Assembly: GCA_033439255.1 (NCBI GenBank)
Contig: CM065892.1
Location: 372,001 to 436,000 of the forward strand
Direction of reading: 5' to 3'
Origin: Hericium rajendrae
Taxonomy: Eukaryota > Basidiomycota > Agaricomycetes > Russulales > Hericiaceae
DNA: 64,000 nucleotides
The notes beneath the pieces were generated by a model. It made no database searches and was not told where the DNA came from. It worked only from the letters and a program-made list of their open reading frames with translations. Below are positions 14,189 to 23,530 of this stretch, one piece after another (the stretch's first letter is position 1; the number at the start of each line of letters is the position of its first letter). The position numbers were made by a program, and so were the translations under genes.

Positions 14189-15671
14189 ATGGACGACTCA
14201 AATGACCGCGATGGAGGTCCAGTGTTTGAAGATTACCCGGTTGATCAGAGCTCGTGCCAGCTTCTCGGCCCCACTGCTCTGGTTAGGCGACATTTGCTGC
14301 AGTGACTGAGGCATAAACTAACGAGACGGTGTCACGTAGATCGTCCAAGGGCTTATGGGTGTTATCGTTATTGCTTCATTAGTATACAAGCGGCATAGGG
14401 AGACGCCGAAACGTCCATGGCGAATATGGTGCGTTCTATACCCATTTTACCGACCTCAACATCAATGAAGCATATCTTTCACCGCAGGCTGTTCGATTTG
14501 TCCAAGCAGGTAGTTGGTCAGATGTTCGTGCATGGAACAAATGTCCTCATCTCCGACCTTGGCTCTCACAAAACATCCGGCAACGCCTGCGTGTACTATT
14601 TTTTGAATATCCTCCTAGACACCACCTTCGGTGAGGATGTCTTCCGCTTTCTAGGACCCCATCTTAATTTTCCGTTTCTCAGGCGTCGGTATTATATACG
14701 TTATCATCCACTTTGCTACCTGGGTGCTGGCTGAGAAGCTTTCGCTGAAAGGCTTTGAATCAGGCCAGTACGGCAACCCTCCGTCAGTTATATACTGGTT
14801 ACGCCAGGCCGCGGTCTATGTCTTTGCCCTTACATCCATGAAGCTCGTCGTCATCGCGCTCTTCGCTCTGTGGCCTGGAATATTCGAGATAGGTGGTTGG
14901 TTGCTAGGATTCCTCGGTTCCAGCGAAGCCATGCAGGTTATATTGTGCGTCCCCATCATTCGTGGTGTCCATCAGCCTTCCGCATCAACTGACTCAATGT
15001 TAATCACTGATAGCGTGATGGGCCTCTTCCCCATATTCATGAACGTCCTTCAGTTCTGGCTTATCGACTCTATCGTCAAAGCCTCAGCTGACCCTGACGC
15101 TCTGTCCCTCCCCTCCTCTTTATACGATACAGATGCCGCGGAGCCTCTCTTCCATCATGAAGCCTCCGACACCGAAGACGAGGACGGCGCGCCCTCGCAA
15201 CTCCCTGACATCGAAGCGCAGCGCCGGCCCGGCCGATCACGCTCGCGCTCACGTTCGTCTGATCATATGAAGATGAACCGCCGCTCATCGAACGAAATTC
15301 CAACCACACACGCGTATCCACCTTCGATTGGAGGCTCGCCTCCACTTCCATTATCTCGCGCGACCAGCACATCTCCGACAGGAGGGCTCAGTGGCTCCCG
15401 TAGAAGACGCTCCCCGCCACCGCCCCTTCTCCCGCGCTCGCCCATGGTGCCAGCGATCAATGCGGCAGAACCAGAGTCATCGTTGCTTAGTTCCGCGGCG
15501 AAGATCGTAGGCGTGGCAAAAGGGGAACTTGAGACGCAAAACTGGAACAACTGGGACGAAGGGGATGCAGATGAAGGTGACTGGGCAGAGCGCGTCGGGG
15601 AGGAGGAGTGGACTGGAAAACGGATGGCCGCGAAGAAGGGCGAGGTCGACGGCGTTTGGAAGGACTCATAG
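14189..15671 (+). CDS. STIMATE/TMEM110-like multi-pass membrane protein
   Basis: Five exons (14189-14281, 14340-14428, 14488-14630, 14683-14944, 15014-15671) give 383 residues. The first 230 residues carry about five hydrophobic segments (VIVIASLVY, the helix after MFVHGTNVLISDL, VGIIYVIIHFATWVL, LVVIALFALWPGIFEIGGWLL, VMGLFPIFMNVLQFWLIDS). The intervening motif GNACVYYFLNILLDTTFGVG is characteristic of the STIMATE family. In animals STIMATE sits in the ER and controls STIM1 at ER-plasma membrane contacts; fungal relatives are annotated as vacuolar membrane proteins. Fungi lack STIM/Orai, so the role here is unknown. The C-terminal 150 residues are a disordered Ser/Arg/Pro tail. I chose the ATG at 14189 because the frame upstream of it has only a GTG. 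Confidence 0.85.
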
Positions 15672-16381
15672 TCATGGCGATCCGAGGCTATGGCATTGCA
15701 TGGGTGGTGCGTGACAAAGGACTTGCGATACCGTTGCGAACAGTCATTGTCGCACGGAGGAGATATATACTGTATAGACCTAATATTCGCTGATACCAAT
15801 TAGATTATACTCGGTGCTGGTTGTGTTCAGTGACATCAACGACCGTATCTGAAGGCTTCAAAAACAACTGCCACGGCCCATCGTCGAGGAGGGACGAAAT
15901 ATCTTCAGGGTCAACACTTCTTCCTTTGTCTATGTGCATGCTCCTTCTTTTGTCTGTTTGTTCTCACAGAAAGGAACCCATGACCTAGCAGTCCATGTGC
16001 TAAGTCTGACTCATCCTTTTGTTCACCCAATCATATCTTCTAACAATTTGAAATCGGGCTGCGGACCCTATTGTCTGGAGTTTATAAGGAGGGCCCCTGA
16101 GGGGCTTCCCAGCAACCCACTTTACTTTTTCTCCCCCCCATCTCAGAGCTCTCAGCTGTTGATTTCTGCCATTTGCCAGAAGGTGGGAGAAGGTCCTAGA
16201 CCTCCTACCACATTTGGAATAAGGCCAAACAAACACAACGCGTTAGTGGCGTAGCGCTAATCAGTGCTCGCGTCGCGTCTTTGTTCCCAATTACCACATC
16301 GTCAAAGCCCTTTTCGTCTCTCGACCTCTTTTCTCGCACCCTGCTTCTATAAAAACACGCCGTTCTCCAGTATCGACACCC
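15672..16381. promoter_or_regulatory. spacer and promoter of the Clr2-domain gene
   Basis: TATAAAAA at 16348-16355 lies about 30 bases before the first ATG (16382). That leaves almost no leader, so transcription may start downstream and use the second in-frame ATG at 16421. A further TATA-like TTTATAAGG lies near 16081. No coding sequence is evident. Confidence 0.5.
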
Positions 16382-17438
16382 ATGCCAGTCTCCCGAAGCC
16401 CGGGTGCCCTCCATAGAGCCATGCCTCACCCATACGGCCGACCCACTGCCAACGCCGACGCCGACGCGTCGAGTTCCAAAGCGCCCGACGTTGCGAGATA
16501 TGACGCCGACTGGGCACGCCGCGTGCACGCGGCGAATGCACCGCGCCTCTCACTCGCCGTCGACCCTTCCGACCCTGCATCCCTTCCCGACGCGACCCCC
16601 GCTCCTCGCCCCATCCCGCCCCTCGTCTCTCCGTCGTCGGCACACCCCTCGCTCACGCTGTTCAGCGGCGGGCGCGGCGGCTACAGCCTCTCGAAGACAT
16701 CCCCGCACTACGACGTGCACGCAAACACGATCACGCTCAAGCGATCCGACGGCGACCGTGCGCGTGCGATTCCGAGCGCAGCACCGATCGGGCGCGTTGA
16801 AGGCGAGAATGGCGAGCTCGACTATTATGAGCTAGTGCGGACGGGGGATCCGAAGATCCGAGAGTGGTTGGACAAGCTTGGCGGGTATATCGCGAACGAG
16901 GTCTGGGGCAAGAAGGGTGGTCAAGGTATGTGGTCCATCAATTTTCTCGAGACATTGTTTGCTCACGACGGTTTTCGACAGCGGGCCAATCGAAATGGAC
17001 GCTTGCAAAGCTGCCCAAGGGGTATAAGCTCTGGGTACACAAGAAAGGATATGTTGACGATGAATACAATGTGCGGAAGGATTACTACCTTCACGGTGAG
17101 TTTAGGATATCATGATATATTATATACAAGTGCTGATGACAACTTATATAGGCTCCACATATGTCACCGTATTTCGCTCACCTCAGGAGTTTGCTCCGCA
17201 CGCAATATGGCTCATGAATGGCCAGGAAGTTGACAGCCATGGCAATCCTCAATGCTTATGTCAATATTGCAGTGGTTATTCTCAGAAGGATATCACATCG
17301 CACCTGCATAAGGGCAAGAGCACAAGCCATGTGGTTTCAAACAGATTGAGAAAATTGAAGGTCGAGGCTGAGGATAAGCCAATTACATTTAAGGATTACA
17401 GGTCACTTTTGTCTAAAACTGAAGATGCTGAAAATTAA
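16382..17438 (+). CDS. Clr2-type transcriptional-silencing domain protein
   Basis: Three exons (16382-16925, 16982-17095, 17152-17438) give 314 residues. After a low-complexity N-terminus rich in Ala, Pro and Asp, residues from about 135 carry the fungal Clr2 transcription-silencing domain. Visible landmarks are the LPKGYKLWVHKK stretch, a spacer with DYYLHG, then FRSPQEFAPHAIWLM and the CLCQYC cysteine motif, which matches the Cys-x-Cys-x-x-Cys of that domain. In fission yeast Clr2 belongs to the SHREC histone deacetylase complex for heterochromatin silencing; here I infer only a chromatin-related role. Codon use changes along the gene: exon 1 is strongly G/C-ending while exon 3 is A/T-rich and merges into an AT-rich island. 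The protein stops soon after the cysteine motif and may be truncated relative to other family members. Confidence 0.75.
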
Positions 17439-17822
17439 ATTTGTCTTAGTTATTGAATTGCTTTGAAGCTTTGTGTTCTATTTATTTGTTGATCAACCTT
17501 ATGCACCTTTTTTCTAAAATAAAAAAATCACTTTTAAAATATGAAGCTATACTCTCTTCTGATTATCTCACATTATAACTATGCATTATAATGATGAGTT
17601 TTTTGAGCAAAGTCAGACACTTTTACTTCAATTGAAATGTACTTTTGATGCAAATTTTAAAATACCTTTGTTTTAGTAGAGAATCTAATTCTTCATCTGA
17701 AATTTTTTTTGGTAACAAGTCTTGATGCTATCAGTAATTCATTAAAATATTCTATTATTTATTAGATCCAAATGTTGAGGAGAAAATAAAAAGAAAAATA
17801 AATCCAGTCTTTGTTCAATAAA

Positions 17823-17916
17823 CTGCCCCAGTGAGACTTGAACTCACGACCTTCTGATGATGTCCATCATTGCAGATATAACAGTCAGACGCTGTAACCA
17901 ACTCAGCCATGAGGCA
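17823..17916 (-). tRNA. tRNA-Asn (anticodon GTT) with a 20-nt intron
   Basis: On the minus strand the 7-bp acceptor stem TGCCTCA pairs with TGGGGCA (one G-T wobble). The D stem GCTG/CAGC, anticodon stem TCTGA/TCAGA and T stem GTGAG/CTCAC all close. The anticodon loop is CTGTTA, then a 20-nt intron after position 37, then A. Without the intron the tRNA is 74 nt with discriminator base G, as expected for tRNA-Asn. An intron one base 3' of the anticodon is the standard nuclear position. A- and B-box sequences are intact, and T-rich sequence follows downstream on the transcribed strand. Confidence 0.9.
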
Positions 17917-18091
17917 CATATATTATTTATATTATTAATTTTAATTTCTTAGTTCTCAAATATTATAAGTGAGTATTGAATTAGTTCAACTCTTATTGAA
18001 ATTTATCTAGAATCTTCATCATTGTGTCTGACATTGTCAACTCGAAAAAAATGAGATATTTGTCATAAAATGGTCTAGTCAAAAGAATATT

Positions 18092-18127
18092 GAGAATCAC
18101 TCTGAGAATCACTCTGAGAATCACTCT
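18092..18127. repeat. 12-bp tandem repeat, three units
   Basis: GAGAATCACTCT is repeated three times head to tail, ending two bases from the 3' end of the initiator tRNA gene. Because the tRNA is transcribed leftwards, the repeat sits immediately downstream, between the tRNA and the first T4-type terminator (complement of AAAA near 18081). Confidence 0.85.
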
Positions 18128-18128
18128 A

Positions 18129-18203
18129 TAGCAGCACCTGGTTTCGATCCAGGGACCTCAGGGTTATGGGCCCTGCGCGCTATACCAGCTGCGCCATGCT
18201 GCT
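18129..18203 (-). tRNA. initiator tRNA-Met (CAT)
   Basis: The minus strand folds into a 75-nt cloverleaf: acceptor AGCAGCA/TGCTGCT with A73, D stem GCGC/GCGC, anticodon arm CAGGG-CCCATAA-CCCTG and T arm CCTGG-ATCGAAA-CCAGG. Initiator hallmarks are the A-T first acceptor pair, GGG/CCC pairs flanking the anticodon loop, and A at position 54 with AUCGAAA instead of TTC in the T loop. There is no intron. Confidence 0.95.
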
Positions 18204-18465
18204 CTAATTTCAATTTTTATTGCTTGCAGCTATATGGATCGATTATTCTGCATCGGCACACAACATGGGCTGCTCACCGCACACGATACAATCGGCTCTA
18301 CAAATTTACGGGCGAGTCCAGGACACAGCCATGCTCTCAGCGCGCGAGCCAACGCGCATAACGAATGCAGAACCAGATGCGCATGACGATTATCTTCCAA
18401 GACTCAAGATCGAGACAATTATATAGCACTACGTTCGCTAGGGTATCTTCGACCACGCACCGCCG

Positions 18466-19679
18466 TCACTGCGGCCGCCCCACAAGCACCATGCCCTCGT
18501 CCTCCTCCGTCTCCGCGCCGTTCTCGCTGCCGTCGCGCCGGCGCGCGGCCTGGCTCTGGCCCTCCGACGACTCGGAGCCGCCGAACGACGACGGCGGCGA
18601 CGGGTCCGTCGACGCGGACGCGGTGCTCAGCGCGGGCTCTGCGGGCTGCAGCGGCGGGAAATTCGTCGCGGCCTCCGGGAGGACCTCGAGGTCCGCGGCG
18701 TCGCGGGCGGGGGCGGGGGTAGTTTTGACATCGGTAGGTGTGGGGGCGGGAGGCGGTGGTGCGGAGGGATCCGAGATCTCCCGCAGCGCAGCGACCATCT
18801 GTGCGTGCACACGGGCCACGAGGTCGTGGACGTCCGCGGCGGTGAGGCCCTCGGTGGGCACGGGCGGCAGCACTATGTGAACCCCTCAGCGTCATATACA
18901 GCGGTGTGAAGTGAGTGAGACGGACGGACCCTTAATCTTGAGCGTGCCCGAGGACAAGACGCCCGTGCGGTACAACCGCCAGTAGTTCTCGCAGACAACG
19001 GGCACGATGGGGACCTGCGCCTGCACGGCGAGGTGGAACGCGCCCTTCTTGAACGGCAGCATGTCGTGGTACGGCCGCTGGCTGCGCGTGCCCTCGGGGA
19101 AGAGCCACAGCGACGTCCTGCGCGCGCGCATCGTCTCGCCCGCCGCCGCGAGCGAGCGCACCGCGCGCGCGTTGTTCCCGCGGTCGACGAACACGGCGCC
19201 GGAGGCCGTCATGAACTGGCCCAGCAGCGGCATCCACTGCAGCTCGCGCTTCGCCATGATGGACGTGCGCTTCGGGAAGATCCTGCGCGGGGTTAGTGGG
19301 GCGTGTGGGGGAGATGGCGGGATGCGCACCGGCCGATGTAGAGGATGTCGAGCATGCTCTGGTGGTTGCCGATGAGGACGGCCGGGCGCGTCTCGAGGTG
19401 CTCCTCTCCCTCGACCGTCATCTTGATATCCAGCGCGCGGCTCGCGATGGCGTAGAAGCTGCGCGCGATGACCCAGTTGATATCGAAGCGGCGCCCGATG
19501 AGAGACATGGCTATCGAGACGAAGACGCCCCATACGGAGCAGAGGCCGATGGTGGAGATGTAGAGGGTGAGGCGGACATAGTAGCGTGCGATCGGAGACG
19601 ATGCGGAGAGGGTGTGGAGGACGAAGAAAGGGACGCCGAGATATGCTAATGGCTTGACGAGGTATGAGAGGACCGACAT
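18466..19679 (-). CDS. SLC1: 1-acyl-sn-glycerol-3-phosphate acyltransferase (lysophosphatidate acyltransferase)
   Basis: Three exons (19679-19330, 19282-18930, 18872-18466) give 369 residues. It transfers an acyl chain to the sn-2 position of lysophosphatidic acid to make phosphatidic acid in ER or lipid-droplet membranes. Two or three hydrophobic segments occupy the first 90 residues. The PlsC acyltransferase motifs follow: motif I NHQSMLD (His and Asp catalytic), the GAVFVDRG region, motif III FPEGTRS and motif IV VPIVPVV. The last 135 residues are an unusual disordered Pro/Ala/Ser extension ending EEDEGMVLVGRPQ. It is tail-to-tail with the Clr2/tRNA island, and a 402-bp inverted-repeat element lies 254 bp upstream of its start. 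Confidence 0.92.
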
Positions 19680-19933
19680 GTCTAAGGTCTAGGGAACTTG
19701 GGACGCAGGAAGTCGGTGGTGAGGCGGGAGCGCTGAGGACGACGCAGCGCTTGGGAGCACGCTGCAGGACACAGTGAGCTCGATTACTCTCCTGCCGGCC
19801 GTGGAGCCAGTTTTTCGGCTCCGGCCCGCCTCCCGCCTCCGTGATTTCCACGTCTTCCCCGACTGCTCGCCTTGGCGAATGTGAGGCAGGCTCTGACAGG
19901 AAATCTGTATAAATATGACGAAAACTCATGAGT

Positions 19934-20335
19934 GGGTGACTTTCCGTGGGCTTTTATTCGCTGCATAGAATAGAATAAGTGAGATCGCCGAGATGCCGAC
20001 TCTACGCGAGATGAGAAACAGGCAGATCAGGTCTTGACCCCCTCGAATAAACCTTGAATAAACGAAAGTCTGTAAGGGGGGTCCGACCCCCTCGAATAGA
20101 TTCGACACACCAGAATAGACCGCATATGGGAAGGTTAGTTGATACGCGAAGCTACGCGAGCTCATTTCATCCTTATATGGCATTCCCTCATCACAATTTG
20201 TCCTCTCAATAAAAGTTTCGTGGTCTATTTCTTCGACGCGACGGAAGAGAGTGATCTGGAATAGGACGGAGCTCTGAACGATTCAACCTCCGTTCTATTG
20301 ACGACGAATAACATTTCACCCACGGAAAGTCACCC
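19934..20335. mobile_element. MITE related to family A (402 bp, target duplication AGT)
   Basis: The ends are GGGTGACTTTCCGTGGG and its exact complement, with further partial symmetry (ATTCG) inside. AGT flanks both ends (19931-19933 and 20336-20338). The terminal motif GG(A/G)TGACTTTCCG is shared with the 178-bp elements at 5057 and 60415, but the interior differs and is longer, so this is a second subfamily presumably moved by the same transposase. It has no coding capacity. It lies between the SLC1 start and the 3' end of the NOL11-like gene. Confidence 0.85.
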
Positions 20336-20515
20336 AGTGCTGCGGCGTGCTATGTAATCGTGAACATGCTGACTTGCAACTTTTCGATGCCCCTGGTCGG
20401 TGCTGTGCGCGGCTTGCTTGCAATATTCATTTCGCAAAACAATTCGACGATGTCCAGAAGCACAAGTCTAAAGCTACACAAGCATGCACAACACGTCGAG
20501 TACACTACCCACCCC

Positions 20516-23077
20516 TCAAATAACCAGCTCCTCGACCTGATACAGCCCGACCGCGCCCGCGGCCTCCCTTCGCCCCTTCCGCCGCCGCCGCCACTCGCCC
20601 TGCGGCTCCGCGTCCGGTGTGCCTGCACCCGCGCGCACGAACGGCTCCAGCGGGCCACGCAGCGCCTCGAGCTCACCGAGCGCCGCGAGCGTGGGCGCGA
20701 GGTGCGCCTGCGCGCGGCGCAGAAGGCGGTGTGCGGGCGCGTGCTGCAGGAGCGTCAGGAAGGACGCGTCGAGGATGTGTCGCAGGAACTCTACGGTCTG
20801 CGCGCGTCACGTCAGCATCCATACGTGCGTAGAACGATGTTGACACGTACCTTCTCCAAAGGCGGGACCTCCGATGCGGGCGCAGATACGGTCGTGGTCG
20901 GCGTGTCGGGGAGCAACGCAAGTGCGGCGCCCTGCGCGAGCCACGCGTCCAGCACGCCGAGCACCACGACGAGGCTCTCCGCGTCCGGAAGGCGCTCACG
21001 CAGCGCGCGGCGTAGCGGGACGGGTGAAACGGGATACGCGACGACACGCGCGAGCATCGCTGGCAGCGTGGGCCGCTCCGCTGCGTCGACCTGCATCGCG
21101 TGCGGATCCTCCTGGCGGTGTGCGACGACCGCCGCGTGCAGCAGCGCGATCAACGCGTCCTCCGGGATGTCGATGACATGCTCAAGCGCGAGATCGATCG
21201 ATTTCTGCGTGTCATATCGTTGTCAGCGCGGGGCACTGGTGGACAGGTAGGTAGAGGCAGCGTGTACGCACCCAGTCCTTGCGCGCCTGAAACGAGGCGA
21301 AAAGCCCGCCGGGCAGCATGTCCCACCGTACGACGCCGCGTCGCAGCAGGTGCTGCACGACCTTCGGTGAGTACGCCGCGCCCGGGGGCTTCGCGGGCTG
21401 CAACGCGACCTCGAGCACACGCCGCACGAACTCGCGGCCGAGCTCCGCGCCCCTCTCCGCGCGCTCCTCGCGCTGGAGCCATTCGAAGAATGCGCTGTCC
21501 GCGGCTTCTGGCCGATTCTGCTCGAGCGCGTTGCGCATCGTAGCCAGCAGCGTGCGCCGCGTGCTGTCGAGCCCCGCATCTGCGTGCTCCGCCGGTGGCG
21601 GGACGAGCCATGTAGCGGTGGCTGCTGCGCGGCCGAGCGCGAGCGCGATTGTCGATGTGGGCGGGACGCGCGCGGGGACGACGAGCACGCTTGAGCGGGA
21701 GGTCGACTGCGGGCGGAGCGTCTTAGGCGTCAGCACGAGAAGCGAGTGTCCGGCTGCGGCCGGCGCGAGCGCCAGTGCGATGCCTTCTTTTGTGTGCGAG
21801 AGCGAGGATGGGATCGGAAGGCTATGCGCGGCGAGGACGACGCTGTATTGCAGATCCCAGAGGAGGAGGGTCAGTTCGGGCGGGTGGGTGGTTGTGATAC
21901 CGGCGAGGAGGACGAAGGAGGCGCCGAGGGAGAAAAGCGAGATTTCAGATGCGCTACGATCTGGAGGTGCTCCTTGGGAGATGAAGGAGAAGCGGTGGAG
22001 GAGGAGGGAGGTGTTGGTTTGTTGGAGGGAGAGGGTTTTATTGGAGGACTCCAGGGCAAAAGACTGTAGTGTCCCATCGCGCTCTACCGTTGATTTTAGT
22101 CGACGAATAAGAAATCGTGCTAGACGACGTACGAACGATAGCAATGTAGCCCTCGGCACTGCAAGATATATCTGCGATGCACTAATTGAAAAGTTAGCTG
22201 ATCGTTAATACAAGTAGTATGAAGGAGCCTCATACATTGTTTCCGACTGGAAGAGATTCATCCAACAGCACTGTAATGGATTCCTTGCTCACAGACACCA
22301 CATGTATTCGCGTAGTCTCGTCCACGGCAACGAACGAAACGACCAGCAAGGCAGAAAGCGAAGGAAGGAGGGCGGATTTCTCGAACGCGAAGGATTTTCG
22401 CAAAGAGCTAGGGCGATGAAGGTAGGTCTGCGAGGCGATGACTTTGAGGTCACCATCCGCTAGAGATAACTCGCCTTCTGGGGACACCAGAACCACGCGG
22501 TCTGGCAGGTTATTTGGAGCATATATGCGGGATAAAGCATGTGGTGCCTGCAATAAACATATGAGAAAAGTAAGAAGTATTCCTGAGGAATAGTGAAACT
22601 TACGACGATGGATGTCTTCTGCGACCTCCCGCCCGACTCGGCTGATAGCGGCTCACTCCACATCCATACGGTTTTGGCCCTGTCCTCCGAGTTCACATCG
22701 GGGGCGGCGTCGATCGCGACGTATGTTTTTCGGACGCTGCTTCCATCTTCTGCGGAGATGCGCGAGACGGCGGGAGACGCAAAACTAGTTGAAGGACCCA
22801 AAGGATATGAGCTCGCCAGGTGCAAGTCAGATACCTATCTTAGTTCAAACATCGATAATGGGTTACGAGCAATACAAAGACATACATCTAGGATATGGAC
22901 ACCGTCCCCGTGCACGGCGACCGTAGCATGGCCGTCTTGGCCTGTACGAGAGTGATGGTGGGTCACATAGAGGTTGGAGGCGCTTTTGCCACTTGCACCG
23001 GCGGATTGACCAGGTGCGAAGCGTTTTGAGACATCGTAGGAGGAGAGGAGGAAGGGGTCGGAGATGGCAGCACTCAT
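20516..23077 (-). CDS. NOL11/Utp8-like nucleolar protein (tentative), WD40-like
   Basis: Seven exons (23077-22886, 22834-22604, 22547-22236, 22181-22133, 22083-21272, 21204-20851, 20797-20516) join without frame breaks into 743 residues. The N-terminal half has repeated short beta-strand-like blocks ending in W, D or V (for example HATVAVHGDGVHILD, RAKTVWMWS, TLLLWDLQYS), as expected for a beta-propeller. The C-terminal half is helical: VVQHLLRRGVVRWDML is followed by LALEHVIDIPEDALIALL, a pattern I associate with the C-terminal domain of NOL11/Utp8-type components of the small-subunit processome. That assignment is inference; the gene structure is firm. It is divergent from the molybdenum-cofactor gene, with a 453-bp spacer. 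Confidence 0.65.
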
Positions 23078-23530
23078 GGTGCGGTACAACCTCCTCGACG
23101 TCCCAGAGCAAAAGTTACGATCTTCGCGTAACCCGCTTATAGGGTTAGGTCCTTATGCCGGATTTCAGCAACTGTTCTAGTTGAACGTTACAGCTCGACA
23201 GATCAACTTCCTTAGTACTCGAAAACGTATACGACATGGCGACATACGGATTGGACGTTACGGAGAATACCATCCAGCTGTGCCTCAAGTATCAGCATGG
23301 AATTCTATAAGGGTGAGCACATGGCCGCGCACGGACACGACAGCCGCTCGAGACTGTGACGCGTTGGGTTCCTCGAATGCATCGGATCTCTTCACCTCCT
23401 GTTGACCTCCTCCAGCGTTAGCCTTCGAGCGTAACATTCATGTTCACTTCCCAACCCCCATCATATCTCTGAGATTGTAAGTCGTGCACTGCAGCACACA
23501 ACTAGTGATCGAAGATATCGCCCCAGCAAC
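23078..23530. promoter_or_regulatory. shared bidirectional promoter, NOL11-like / molybdenum cofactor gene
   Basis: This 453-bp spacer lies between two divergent ATGs. No clear TATA box or repeat is seen. Confidence 0.5.

Larger units (their letters stand above)
17439..18229. other. AT-rich island with two tRNA genes
   Basis: From the end of the Clr2-domain gene to about 18229 the base composition falls sharply, with long A and T runs, against roughly 55-60% GC in the surroundings. No protein gene is visible. It contains tRNA-Asn and initiator tRNA-Met, both on the minus strand, and a 12-bp tandem repeat. The right border is abrupt, just after TTGCTTGCAG near 18228. Confidence 0.75.

Noticed and set aside
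20230-20516. CRISPR-like or other short regularly spaced repeats
   Set aside because: No regularly spaced direct repeats exist here or elsewhere; the window is eukaryotic and the repeats are terminal inverted repeats or simple tandems.
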